Assembly: GCA_903907865.1 (NCBI GenBank)
Contig: CAIVPR010000035.1
Coordinates: 23,725-87,724 of the forward strand
Reading direction: 5' to 3'
Source of the DNA: an uncultured Acidobacteriia bacterium
GTDB taxonomy: Bacteria; Acidobacteriota; Terriglobia; Bryobacterales; Bryobacteraceae
DNA length: 64,000 bases
The first letter of the stretch is position 1, and the number at the start of each line of letters is the position of its first letter. Positions 33,531 to 42,754 of this stretch are shown piece after piece. The notes beneath the pieces are model-generated. The model was not told the origin of the DNA. It made no database searches and saw nothing but the letters and a program-made list of their open reading frames with translations. Position numbers and translations under genes: made by a program.

Positions 33531-35221
33531 ACGCGGAATTGCTGCTGCAACATTTTGCGAAGGTTGCCGAGGCCCCCGACGCGGTTGTACGGTTGCGGTG
33601 TTTCATTTTGGACCTTGCGATCCGGGGCCAGCTCGTCCCGCAGGACGCCAACGAAGAGCCCGCTAGCGCGCTGCTTCGAAGGATTCGGGCAGAACGAGAC
33701 CTGATGGCCTCGAGACGCGAAATAGCTCCCCCCGCTGTGAAGGCCTCCGATACGATCCAGAGCCATGGAAAACTTGGCTGGGCATCCGCCACGCTGGCCG
33801 ATGTCCTTCTAGAACTGCAAACAGGGCCATTCGGCAGTTCTCTGCGGCAGAGCGACTACGAACTGGGTGGGACGCCAGTAATCAATCCTGCGTCAATCCA
33901 GAATGGTCGAATCATTCCCGTCGTCGGAATGGCCGTGGGCCCGTCAACACTCGAACGGCTGGCCTCGTTTCGGCTCAAAGCTGGTGACATAATAATGGCG
34001 CGCCGCGGCGAAATGGGCCGGTGTGCTGCGATTACGAGCGCCGAGGATGGCTGGTTGTGCGGAACGGGCAGTCTGGTCCTTCGGTTTCCGAAACCGATTA
34101 GCCGACGCTATATGGTCCTTCTCATCGGATCGCCACAAGCCCGCTCTTACCTCGGTGGTAGTGCGGTCGGCTCCACTATGCAGAACTTGAACCAGTCGGT
34201 TGTGTTGGGCATGCCTGCGCCCCTCCCGCCCCTACCCGAACAACACCGCATCGTAGCCAAAGTCGACGAACTAATGGCCATCTGCGACCGTCTGGAAGAA
34301 TCCCGCCAGCACCGCGAGGCCACCCGCGACCGCCTAACCGCCGCCACGCTCCACCGCCTCAACACCGCCCCGGACCCCGACTCCCTCCGCGAACCCGCCC
34401 GCTTCTTCATCAACCACCTCCCCACCCTCACCGCCCGCCCCGACCAAATCAAGCAAATCCGCCAAACCATCCTCAACCTAGCCGTCCGCGGCCGCCTCGT
34501 CCCCCAAGACCCGAACGATCAGCCAATCTGGCGAGAACTGGCCCCCACGGAACTGAGCCGCGAGGTTAAGAGTGCCCGTGCCACTGAGTCTGCCGCAACC
34601 GGGCTTGAAATTGAGGTCCCGTTCGAACTGCCACCGTCGTGGGCATGGCTAAAGATCGGGGATGTGTTTGACGTGACCGGGGGGATACAGAAGACTCCGG
34701 CTCGCACTCCAGTCAACAATCCTTACCCCTACGTCGGCGTGGGAAATGTGCAACGTGGCAGCTTGGATCTATCCCGCTTGGCGACGTTCGAACTGCAGCC
34801 CGGCGAACTAGACCGTTTTCGACTGTTGCCAGGAGACATTCTTGCCGTCGAAGGGAACGGGAGTCCGAATGAGGTCGGGCGTTGCGCTCTGTGGTCCGGC
34901 GAAGTCCCCGATTGCGTCCACCAGAACCACATCATCCGCTGCCGCCCCAAGCGCAGAGAGATCGCCCCCTACGCGTTGTGCTACCTGAACTCGCCTATCG
35001 GAATTGCCACCATGAAATCCTTGGCGGTGACATCGAGCGGCCTGTACAACCTCAGTGTTGGCAAGATCAGGGAGATCGCGGTAGCGATGCCGCCCCTAGC
35101 GGAACAGTCTCGAATTGTCGCTGCGATCCAACAATTTGCCAGCCTATGCGAGTCACTCAGCCAACAAGTCGGTGTGACCCAAGCCGCCTCAACCGATCTC
35201 CTAAAACAGTTGATTGCCTAA
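33527..35221 (+). CDS. hsdS: Type I restriction-modification specificity subunit
   Basis: The 564-residue DNA-recognition subunit with two target-recognition domains (about 85-230 and 370-520), each followed by a conserved helical spacer. The first spacer is LPPLPEQHRIVAKVDELMAI, then CDRLEESRQHREATRDRL; the second is MPPLAEQSRIVAAIQQFASL. The element LAIRGQLVPQDANEEPA near the N-terminus recurs as LAVRGRLVPQDPNDQP in the middle, the usual internal duplication. Both domains look full length. The recognised sequence cannot be read from this. Confidence 0.95.
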   Translation: MNAELLLQHFAKVAEAPDAVVRLRCFILDLAIRGQLVPQDANEEPASALLRRIRAERDLMASRREIAPPAVKASDTIQSHGKLGWASATLADVLLELQTGPFGSSLRQSDYELGGTPVINPASIQNGRIIPVVGMAVGPSTLERLASFRLKAGDIIMARRGEMGRCAAITSAEDGWLCGTGSLVLRFPKPISRRYMVLLIGSPQARSYLGGSAVGSTMQNLNQSVVLGMPAPLPPLPEQHRIVAKVDELMAICDRLEESRQHREATRDRLTAATLHRLNTAPDPDSLREPARFFINHLPTLTARPDQIKQIRQTILNLAVRGRLVPQDPNDQPIWRELAPTELSREVKSARATESAATGLEIEVPFELPPSWAWLKIGDVFDVTGGIQKTPARTPVNNPYPYVGVGNVQRGSLDLSRLATFELQPGELDRFRLLPGDILAVEGNGSPNEVGRCALWSGEVPDCVHQNHIIRCRPKRREIAPYALCYLNSPIGIATMKSLAVTSSGLYNLSVGKIREIAVAMPPLAEQSRIVAAIQQFASLCESLSQQVGVTQAASTDLLKQLIA

Positions 35222-35227
35222 ATGAAC

Positions 35228-35258
35228 GGTTAAGCCAGCGGCCGGCAAGGGCTTGACC
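35228..35258 (+). terminator. Stem-loop after hsdS
   Basis: GGTTAAGCC (35228-35236) and GGCTTGACC (35250-35258) pair over 9 bp with one G-U, directly after the hsdS stop. The following bases are only modestly T-rich. Confidence 0.4.
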
Positions 35259-35419
35259 GCTTTGTGAAGGGAATTCGGGCAGAACACTACCGGGAAGACT
35301 CACGCCGCCGCATCACTCGGTAGCTTCGCGGGCTCTCGACGGGGCAAGTAGTGGCCGACCATCGCCCTGAAGCTCCATCCCAAGATTCCACGCACCGCCG
35401 GACTGTGTTACAACACCCT

Positions 35420-37324
35420 TCATGCGCTAGGTGCCCGCTGCACATTCGCATTCCGTGTTGGCATCGGTGCCGTAGTGGTGGCGTACCACGCGGATTCGCT
35501 ATCCGGAAAACGTAGAACCCAGCCAATGCAGGATTCGCATAGCACCCAGTACGACCAGTCCCGCCAGGAGCGCAACTTGGCTCTTTCGTCAGTCCCCCGC
35601 GACAAAACATCCGTGACTTTTCTTGCTAGCCAGGCGAGCAAGCCCCGCCTTTCCTTAACTTCGAAAACGCGCTTTGGGTTCAGGCCAAAGACGAGCTGCA
35701 TAATGCTCAAAGTTGTTAAGCTATAGCGAAAAAACCAAGGGGAAACGGTGTGGAAAGGGTCGCCATCATGTATTTCGGCTCGACACTTGTCACAGAGGAT
35801 GGGAAATCCTGGCCGAAAAGCTCTGAACGTTCGGCCAACCTCAAGTGTGTCTTCAGAAGGGAAGGCATACATTGGGTCTAGGAGCAAATTCACGCCAAAC
35901 GTGCCGGCCGCGAACTGCTTCGCGAACACCATTTCTGGTCCAACCGCAGTGCGATAACGATTTCCATTTAACAATACTTTAGCGATGGGAGCCGCTTCGG
36001 TAGTGAGCTTCAGCCATGCTTGCGGAGCTTTCATCCCCAGACCGGACGAGCCCGCTGCGGGCCACCTTGGATCCATGGTCGACCAGTACCACCTCCCGGC
36101 CTTGAGCTTTGACTGGGGATCGCGATAGCCATAAACACTCCAAGTATCCCCAGCTGGAGCGCCGACGATACCCCATGGGTAAGTCACAACGACTAACGGC
36201 CGCAACTGTGGCAAGAGTGTGCTCGCGAATATGAGCGGGTCAAGCACCGCCGCTGGATTTTTGCGAAACAACTCGATGATACTCCCTCGAAGTGCGTGAT
36301 AGTCGCCAAAAACTTCAGTAACGCCCTCAGGTATATGATCGCTAATCTTCATTGTCTCGAGCATGTCGCCTTCGTAGGCGAAGTCGGCTTCAAGCTCCTC
36401 CATGATAGATCGCCCCCAAAGAGCCTCAGCTGCTTGGTCGACAATGTTCCAGCCTTCTTCGACTGTATCGGGTTTACCATTGCTGCTCTTCTGAACCTCC
36501 CTCGCAAGCAAGCCCAATCGGTTCGACGGCAAGAGGGAGTCTTCGGACTTCGGAACTGTTTTTCCTTGCCCCCAGCTCCGAATCATCAACGATGCCATCA
36601 ATAGAGGAATTATCAGATTCGTGTTGAAGAGAACGATCTTGCCAAAAACGGCTGGAGTCTCCGGCCAGAGTCCGGACGACAGACGTGTGGCCCATTGGTA
36701 TTTTGAAATGCTGGAGCCTGCTCGCGATAGCTCTCTGGAGACAGACTCCGAACCTTCGTAGCCGAGGTGGACTTGAACTGCCGCCAGCTGGCAGTAAAAT
36801 GCGAGTGCCTCCAATTGACCCTCGCCGCCGATGTGATATGCAGTTTCAACGCCCTCCGGAACTAGTGCGTCCTCGTTCAAAATAGCATCTGCAATATTGC
36901 AGGTCTCGGCGACTCTACTTAGAACGGGTGGGGCTACCAGCCCCCGATACTTCTGATTGAACGGGTCGAGGTACTGCCGAATCGGGCAGTGAATATCGCT
37001 GCCAGCCTGCTTGGATTCCTCCATCAGCAGTCCCAGGTTGCAATAAACTTGGAAGAAGTGCCGAAGCCGAAACGCGCCGTAATTCGTTAGAAGTAAATCC
37101 AGGAAGTGGCGCTTTTCGTGCCAGACGCTGCTAGCAAATGAGGCATAGATGTCTCGAAGCGTTCCAGGTGGTTCGCGCTCGATGACTTCCATGCACGCTT
37201 GCGGCCGGTCGGAGCATGCCGCCTCAAACAGTGCAGTCACCGTCGGATGAGTTGACGGATGGAACACTTGCGCGTCGAAGTTCAGCGTTAGTGTCGCGGG
37301 ATCGAGGGCGACAACCGGGATCAT
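35420..37324 (-). CDS. Unknown 634-residue protein with an HExxH motif and C-terminal Cys pairs
   Basis: Not recognised. At residues 69-73 the sequence SSVWHEKRHFLDLLLTNYG holds an HExxH metal-binding pattern, followed by a Tyr/Phe-rich helix (RLRHFFQVYCNLG). GGEGQLEALAFYCQLAAVQ at about 175 could supply a third ligand. The C-terminal third has LCDKCRAEIHDGDPF and later LCESC, likely one zinc site. No signal peptide or clear membrane span. The start overlaps the stop of the upstream small gene in ATGA, so the two are one unit. Base use is less GC-rich than in the neighbouring hsd genes, which suggests separate transfer. Metalloprotease activity is only a possibility. Confidence 0.65.
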   Translation of the reverse strand: MIPVVALDPATLTLNFDAQVFHPSTHPTVTALFEAACSDRPQACMEVIEREPPGTLRDIYASFASSVWHEKRHFLDLLLTNYGAFRLRHFFQVYCNLGLLMEESKQAGSDIHCPIRQYLDPFNQKYRGLVAPPVLSRVAETCNIADAILNEDALVPEGVETAYHIGGEGQLEALAFYCQLAAVQVHLGYEGSESVSRELSRAGSSISKYQWATRLSSGLWPETPAVFGKIVLFNTNLIIPLLMASLMIRSWGQGKTVPKSEDSLLPSNRLGLLAREVQKSSNGKPDTVEEGWNIVDQAAEALWGRSIMEELEADFAYEGDMLETMKISDHIPEGVTEVFGDYHALRGSIIELFRKNPAAVLDPLIFASTLLPQLRPLVVVTYPWGIVGAPAGDTWSVYGYRDPQSKLKAGRWYWSTMDPRWPAAGSSGLGMKAPQAWLKLTTEAAPIAKVLLNGNRYRTAVGPEMVFAKQFAAGTFGVNLLLDPMYAFPSEDTLEVGRTFRAFRPGFPILCDKCRAEIHDGDPFHTVSPWFFRYSLTTLSIMQLVFGLNPKRVFEVKERRGLLAWLARKVTDVLSRGTDERAKLRSWRDWSYWVLCESCIGWVLRFPDSESAWYATTTAPMPTRNANVQRAPSA

Positions 37325-37680
37325 AGACCGAGCACGCGGGCGACGTCTTCGCGCTGACTGGCCGCTGTCAATTGGCCACTATGTCTTCTGGTTACATCAT
37401 CGCTTACCGAGACGCGCTGCGGCCGGATTTTTTGAAGTAGGTCGACAGCTGCGTCAATGAGCTCGAGTCCAGCCTTGGTTGTGGTGATCGCAAGAGTGAT
37501 AATTTCGAACACTTGGCGAATGTCTTCGCCGCTCATCGTCGAATCGAGAATCGCCGCACCGCTCGCGGAACCGGCCTTGGATACCTCCAGACCACTGATG
37601 TTTAGTCCGCGCAGGGCTGCAATCATTGCGGGCGGCGCTTCAATCGTCACCAATTTGAACTGGGGCGCATCTTGAATCAC
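37321..37680 (-). CDS. Small partner protein of the HExxH gene
   Basis: The 119-residue product starts at GTG 37680 with the ribosome site AAGGAG. It opens with a beta strand (FKLVTIEAPPAMIAAL). A Gly/Ser/Ala-rich middle and a long amphipathic helix follow (IRQVFEIITLAITTTKAGLE, then LIDAAVDLLQKI), with a polar tail. No family is recognised; it is shaped like small effector-associated or antitoxin proteins. Its last bases overlap the start of the 634-residue gene. Confidence 0.6.
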   Translation of the reverse strand: MIQDAPQFKLVTIEAPPAMIAALRGLNISGLEVSKAGSASGAAILDSTMSGEDIRQVFEIITLAITTTKAGLELIDAAVDLLQKIRPQRVSVSDDVTRRHSGQLTAASQREDVARVLGL

Positions 37681-37806
37681 GTTAAGTTTCTCCTTCCATC
37701 ATGTCGGGACGAGTATACCATGACCGCCTTCCCTGTTGCGTGGCATTGACCAGAGGGATTCAACCACTTTTGGACCACGCCTGTGTCAAACTTTTGCCCC
37801 CCTTCC

Positions 37807-38553
37807 TCACGCGGCCTTGTGCTGGATGTACGTGACCGCTTCTTGGATGGCACGGGGGCTTAAACGGTAGTCGCGCGCCAACGCCGCCACGCTCTCTCCG
37901 CCCTGGCTCCTTCTGGCAATCACCTCTGCCGGGATACCGGTGCCCTCTACCACCGGGCGACCGCCGCCGTAATTCGGGTCGATCACGATCCACGCGCGAC
38001 CGCGTCCCGAACCGAATACAGGCGCAAAACGAAATGGCATCTTCTCCGAGTCCACATCGACGCGGGAAAGGAAACGCTGCACAATCTTCTCGAAGACCAG
38101 TTGGCGACGCCCCTTTTTATGCGGCTTGCCGAGGTTCAGCATTTCGCCAGCCGCCCTGTGGACCACATCCTGGCCGAACCGGTAGAACTCCTTCTCAAGG
38201 AGCGGGTACGGGCTCCCCGGATACTCCTCCCGCAAGGAGTTCACAATGTCGCGGAGATGGTCGCCGCCGACCCCGCCCTTCTTGAACGCGCACAGGATGT
38301 GGGCCGACGCGATGTCGTAAAACGACAACAGTTGCGGGTCGGCAGGAGCGTCGACGGGAGAGCCGATAGGAGGAATGATGGGCTCAAACCGCCGCGTGTG
38401 CAGGTGGCGTCCGTATACAGTACCGTAGAACCAAGCCCGGATCGTGGATTCCGGCACATGGAGGTACCGGGCCACTTGGCCGGTCGTGTAGCGGGGCATG
38501 GCGCGCTCGTCGAGGCGCTTTAAGAATTCCGCCGGGCTGATCAGTTCACCCAT
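37807..38553 (-). CDS. DUF433 protein with N-terminal MerR-like helix-turn-helix
   Basis: The 248-residue product begins with a DNA-binding region, RYTTGQVARYLHVPESTIRA, then WFYGTVYGR. A middle domain follows, then a C-terminal DUF433 domain: DPNYGGGRPVVEGTGIPAEV, then GGESVAALARDYRLSPRAI. DUF433 proteins resemble VapB-type antitoxins and usually precede a PIN toxin (DUF5615). No such toxin follows here, so it is an orphan or the partner was lost. It is divergent from the AAA ATPase gene. Confidence 0.8.
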   Translation of the reverse strand: MGELISPAEFLKRLDERAMPRYTTGQVARYLHVPESTIRAWFYGTVYGRHLHTRRFEPIIPPIGSPVDAPADPQLLSFYDIASAHILCAFKKGGVGGDHLRDIVNSLREEYPGSPYPLLEKEFYRFGQDVVHRAAGEMLNLGKPHKKGRRQLVFEKIVQRFLSRVDVDSEKMPFRFAPVFGSGRGRAWIVIDPNYGGGRPVVEGTGIPAEVIARRSQGGESVAALARDYRLSPRAIQEAVTYIQHKAA

Positions 38554-38900
38554 GGACAGTCTCCAGGCCAGCCGGTGCCGGACGCAAACCCGCTATCGAT
38601 CAAGCCCGCCATCCGCGATGTTGTCCACTTCCGGTTCACCAATGTCCCTCGCGTCTTCTCCATTGTAGCCAAATCGAAAAGGCCCGTGTTCGGGTCAACA
38701 ACGGAATTTTGCAGGATACTGCTGCCCCGGGGCGGCTGGCTACCTTGCTTGGATGGTTGCCGGACGACCGACCTCGGCAGGGCTGTCGCTATGAGGGATC
38801 CGGAGCGTTTAGGCCAAACGAGCCACCGTCCTCTCTGGACTACAATACTACGAGGGCACGAAATATCGCCCTGTGAAGAATGCCATAAGGAAGAGGCAGT
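38554..38900. other. Divergent promoter region
   Basis: 347 bases between the DUF433 gene (minus) and the AAA ATPase gene (plus). No convincing gene. A purine-rich ribosome site GGAAGAGG precedes ATG 38901. Promoter boxes could not be assigned. Confidence 0.45.
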
Positions 38901-39998
38901 ATGACGGCACTGGACGAATCCAAGACCGCAATCGATGATCTAGCCCACCTTGCGCGCCTCGCCTTGGTCGGCAAGGAGCGGGACGTCCACACCTTCGTCC
39001 GACGCCTGGCAAACCGCTACCAGTTGCAAGCCCCCCAGCTGTCAAAGGATCTGGCGCAACTCCTCCGCCAAGCCGGAAGCAAGACCTCGGTCCTGCGCGG
39101 AACCACTGTCGAGGCTATCCCCGTCGATCTCGACTCCCGCCTCCAATTGGCCCGCCCCGAGTATCCCGTTCAGCTCGACATCGAGCCGCAATGGCGACCG
39201 GAAATCCAGAATCAACTTCGCCAGATCGTCGCGGAGCGCCTAAAGGAAGAGGAACTGCAAAATGAAAATCTCTCCCCGACCCGTACTGCTCTCCTCACAG
39301 GTCCACCGGGCGTTGGCAAGACACTTGCTGCCCGATGGATCGCGGCTCAACTGGACTTGCCCCTCATCGTCCTGGACCTCTCCGCCGTCATGAGCAGCTT
39401 TCTCGGCAGAACCGGCAACAACGTGCGCAATCTGCTCGACTACGCCAAGGGAATCCGCTGCGTCCTGCTCTTGGACGAGTTCGACGCCATTGCCAAGCGG
39501 CGCAACGACGATGCCGAGGTCGGGGAACTCAAACGCCTCGTTACCGTCCTCCTCCAGGAAATTGACAATTGGCCATCGTCCAGCCTCCTGGTTGCGGCGA
39601 CCAACCACGAAGATCTCCTCGATCCAGCCGTTTGGCGACGATTCGAAGCGATCATTCGCTTTGACATGCCAACCGCGGAAGACGTGAATCGTACGCTTCG
39701 GTTGCACTTGGGCGATCAACCCGGCGCGACCAGATGGCAAACCATTCTGACGCGGGTGCTGCAGGGCATGTCCTATGCGGACATTGAGCGGGCCATTCGC
39801 TGTGCCCGTCGGGAGGCCGTCGTACAGGTCCTCCCCCTGGAAGAGACCCTGGGGCGTTTGGTCAAGGAACGCGTTGAGGCCCTACCCAAAGTTGATCGCC
39901 GGGGAATGGCGCTGAGCCTGATGGAAGCTGGCCTTTCGCAACGCGAAGCCAGCGAGTGGACGGGAGTGAGTCGGGACACAATCCGCAAGTATCAATAG
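38901..39998 (+). CDS. AAA-family ATPase (S8-protease partner type)
   Basis: The 365-residue cytosolic ATPase has Walker A GPPGVGKT (134-141), Walker B LLLDEFDAI with Asp192-Glu193, sensor 1 LLVAATNHEDLLD, and an arginine-finger region DPAVWRRFEAIIRFD. The C-terminus ends in a helix-turn-helix-like EAGLSQREASEWTGVSRDTI. ATPases of this kind are commonly paired with a subtilisin (S8) protease gene just downstream, and such a gene begins 45 bases later but is broken. It may now work alone or be on the way to loss. Confidence 0.85.
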   Translation: MTALDESKTAIDDLAHLARLALVGKERDVHTFVRRLANRYQLQAPQLSKDLAQLLRQAGSKTSVLRGTTVEAIPVDLDSRLQLARPEYPVQLDIEPQWRPEIQNQLRQIVAERLKEEELQNENLSPTRTALLTGPPGVGKTLAARWIAAQLDLPLIVLDLSAVMSSFLGRTGNNVRNLLDYAKGIRCVLLLDEFDAIAKRRNDDAEVGELKRLVTVLLQEIDNWPSSSLLVAATNHEDLLDPAVWRRFEAIIRFDMPTAEDVNRTLRLHLGDQPGATRWQTILTRVLQGMSYADIERAIRCARREAVVQVLPLEETLGRLVKERVEALPKVDRRGMALSLMEAGLSQREASEWTGVSRDTIRKYQ

Positions 39999-40043
39999 CG
40001 GCCTTCGAAAAGGGGCCGGTCGAGGAATTCAAGGAGGAAAAGA

Positions 40044-40463
40044 ATGGCGGAGCGCCTAAACTACCTGCTCGGTTTCGGGGAACGGCTGACCCAGCCAATC
40101 GAAGCGCCGGGAAAGCGTGGTTCCAAAAATCATCCTTATACGTTCGCCGAGGCGCGCCAACGTCTCGCCCCTAGAATCGAGCGTGCTGTCGCCGAGATTG
40201 CCGAGCTCCCTCTCGCCACGTGTCCACACAACGAATCCGTCGCGGCCATCATACTGCACCCCAAGTACTTGGCAAAGTCCTCAACACCGGTCATGATTCA
40301 CGACGCCTATTGCGGCTTCTGGCGAAGAACGCTCGATAGCCTCGCCAAGGGATGTGTGACGTCAAAACGGACGCCCAAGAACACGCGTGAATCATTGGGA
40401 CCGCGTCCCGTAGTTTTCAAGTACCCGCCGTACAATAACTGGCAGATTGTCACGTGCCAATGA
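40044..40463 (+). pseudogene. Truncated S8 (subtilisin-like) peptidase, N-terminal fragment
   Basis: The frame starts well: ribosome site AAGGAGG, ATG 40044, then ERLNYLLGFGERLTQPIEAP and HPYTFAEARQRLAPRI. Next come ELPLATCPHNESVAAIILHP and KYLAKSSTP. This matches the N-terminal region of the S8 peptidases that accompany AAA ATPases. After about residue 83 (near base 40290) the likeness stops and the frame runs into the antisense of the neighbouring gene. The whole catalytic domain (Asp, His, Ser) is missing. The break coincides with the 3' edge of the envelope operon at 40307. Confidence 0.72.
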
Positions 40464-42754
40464 AGTTCCAAATGACTCGGAATCTCAGGTACGGGCCCGG
40501 AGTACCGCTCCAGATTTCCCCAACGGCCTGCTGTGACGTCCAGGTAGTGTTCAAGCGTCGGGACTCTTTCACCGTACCGCCCAAAACGCAGGACTCCAAT
40601 CCGAAGCCCCCCGGCAGCGTACTTGTAGAACGTACGCGCACCCTCTGCTCCAGCTGCGTGAACGCCAACCTTGGCGATTGGGGCCGCAAACAATGCGAAC
40701 GGAGCCCCCCTGTAGTACCAAGACAAGCGATTGAAGAGAAGTGGCGTGTACACGCCAACTTCGAACGTGCGTGCGTTGTTAACCTGAATTAAGGGTGAGG
40801 AGGTGCGGGAAACCGAGAACGGTGCCACGGAGAAGCTGGCAAAGGCAGAGAGTAGCAGGCCGTTCCGCCGCGGCAGATACTGCAGCCCATGATTGTTGAA
40901 CCGGAATGATCCCTCAGCCATGATCGAGAAAGAGGGGGTCCCGGGATCTGAGATCTTGCTACTTGCCGAATCTAACCCGACGCTGGCAAATGCGTGCACG
41001 TGGCGGAGTCCGTGAAGTTCTCCTGACGCAACCCTAATGCAAGATGCTGAATCCTTCGAGTACTGGGCACATTCTGTCGGCAGCTTGGTGCCCCGTATAA
41101 TATCGTGGACCTTGATCGTCTGTCCGGCCTTGAGCGGCCTAAATAGACCGAGGGTGTAAACGCCATCGCTGTCCACGGGCGCAACTGCGACCTCCTGGAG
41201 CTTCTCCCCTTGGCTTGCGACTTTCTGGATAAGGCTCTTCCCGAAGATCTCCAGGTAGACTGCCCTCCCAATCCCAGCGTCTCTACTCAGTTGAGTAGCA
41301 GCCAGCGTCAACTGGCGATCACCCTCAACGGGGCGGCGCGGCTTCAATTGCGTCGAAGTCTGGCCCCAAGCGCCACTCCTATCACATTCTGTATTTACCA
41401 GCGCGGCCTCGATCAAGGCAACATTGCGGCGATCCGTATCCGATTCCGCTTCGCTTTTGACCGGGTCGTCAAGTATCCACTCAATCGCCTTCCCAAGGAA
41501 GGTCGTTGGCCGCACGTAAGCCGCCCTCAAATCCTTCTGTAGGCCCGAGCCGGGTTTAACGCCGGACGCGAGCAGGCATGCGCTCTCCGCCGCAGCCTCC
41601 GTACTGGCCGGATCAAGGTACCATGCCGTGGAATATAGCTTGAGCGCCCCACTGGCATCCTTCTCCGCCTCGGCAAGCGCCCCACGTCGACGAAGAAGAG
41701 CCGCTAAATCGGAAGTGGACGAAGGCCCCTCGATCCACGCCCGATAGGCTTTGTACACTTCGTCCCTCTTGCCGTAGAGCCTTGGGGCTTCTTTGTACGC
41801 CAATTGCAGTTCACAACGAGCACTCTTCAGCTGTTTGTCCCCGCACGTCTGCCCAAGGCCCTTCCAATCGTCGGCAAACATTTCTCCGTCAAAGGGGAGA
41901 GCCAGATAACAGCGGAGCAGGACTCCCAATAGAATTTCGGAGTCCACGCCTGAAAAACCACTCTTGAGTGAGCCCGTCCTCTTTAGCATGCCTATGATCC
42001 CGTCAGCGGCCACTCGTGCCCGACCATTGGCAATGAGTAAGCTGGCAATCTCGGCCGCCTGCATAACTTGTGAGTGGCCCTTCTCTGTGTTTTTTGGCGT
42101 CCGCCCAAGCAGCTCGAACGCATTGCTCGCCGCCAGCTCGAGATTTGGGTTGTATCCCAATGCCTGCTCGAACGACTCCACAGAGCGAACATAATCAGGC
42201 GGTGCACTCTTGTAAATTACTCCCAAGTTGAACTGGTACGCGGCTAAGTCTAGTGGGTCGGTTCTCGGTTGTGGGTCGGCTCCCTGTTGAGGTTCTTTCG
42301 TCAAATCTTTCGTCAAGTCTTTAAGCCGCGTGATCGCTTGCTGGCGGTATTCCTCACCGATTGGACCAGAGAATCCGAGCCGCTTTGCCGCTTCGTACAA
42401 GAAGAGCGCATAGGCATTCGTCGAAAGAGCCTTGAGCTTTGCGTCGGGGGCCTTGAGCTCTGCGGTGGCAATGTCAATTGCTCGTAGGTAATGCTTTTTC
42501 CTAGTAGCTTGGACATCGGTAATACCTAAACAGGTACCATCCGCTATTTGGTCGAGGCTTTCGGCCAGTTGGAAGGACGCACTGGCACTCGTGGCCGGAT
42601 CCTTTGAAGCGACCAACTTCTCATATTCCGCGGCGGCCTCACAGTGCTTGCCCTCGTCCAACAGGGCTTGCGCCGCGCGCGCGCCTTTCTCCGCATCATC
42701 CTGCGCGAGAAGAGTGCCAGACACAAGAACTAGCATAGCAATGTGTCCCATCAT
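40307..42754 (-). CDS. Secreted TPR-repeat protein with beta-rich C-terminus (envelope operon, gene 3)
   Basis: The 815-residue product has a signal peptide ending SGTLLAQ. Tetratricopeptide-like repeats follow (RAAQALLDEGKHCEAAAEYE; LAAYQFNLGVIYKS, SVESFEQALGYNPNLELAAS; GALKLYSTAWYLDPASTEAA), to about residue 420. The last 250 residues are beta-rich with aromatic strands (GSFRFNNHGLQYLP, FEVGVYTPLLF) and end near VFLGVRFDV, so an outer-membrane or surface domain is likely. The start overlaps the preceding stop in ATGA. Family unknown. Confidence 0.7.
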   Translation of the reverse strand: MMGHIAMLVLVSGTLLAQDDAEKGARAAQALLDEGKHCEAAAEYEKLVASKDPATSASASFQLAESLDQIADGTCLGITDVQATRKKHYLRAIDIATAELKAPDAKLKALSTNAYALFLYEAAKRLGFSGPIGEEYRQQAITRLKDLTKDLTKEPQQGADPQPRTDPLDLAAYQFNLGVIYKSAPPDYVRSVESFEQALGYNPNLELAASNAFELLGRTPKNTEKGHSQVMQAAEIASLLIANGRARVAADGIIGMLKRTGSLKSGFSGVDSEILLGVLLRCYLALPFDGEMFADDWKGLGQTCGDKQLKSARCELQLAYKEAPRLYGKRDEVYKAYRAWIEGPSSTSDLAALLRRRGALAEAEKDASGALKLYSTAWYLDPASTEAAAESACLLASGVKPGSGLQKDLRAAYVRPTTFLGKAIEWILDDPVKSEAESDTDRRNVALIEAALVNTECDRSGAWGQTSTQLKPRRPVEGDRQLTLAATQLSRDAGIGRAVYLEIFGKSLIQKVASQGEKLQEVAVAPVDSDGVYTLGLFRPLKAGQTIKVHDIIRGTKLPTECAQYSKDSASCIRVASGELHGLRHVHAFASVGLDSASSKISDPGTPSFSIMAEGSFRFNNHGLQYLPRRNGLLLSAFASFSVAPFSVSRTSSPLIQVNNARTFEVGVYTPLLFNRLSWYYRGAPFALFAAPIAKVGVHAAGAEGARTFYKYAAGGLRIGVLRFGRYGERVPTLEHYLDVTAGRWGNLERYSGPVPEIPSHLELHWHVTICQLLYGGYLKTTGRGPNDSRVFLGVRFDVTHPLARLSSVLRQKPQ

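Noticed and set aside
37807..37993. Possible PIN toxin after the DUF433 gene
   Set aside because: No frame with PIN motifs follows the DUF433 stop, so the partner is not present here.
38575..38904. Plus-strand frame of 109 codons in the divergent promoter region
   Set aside because: No ribosome site, no family, and it runs into the AAA ATPase start.
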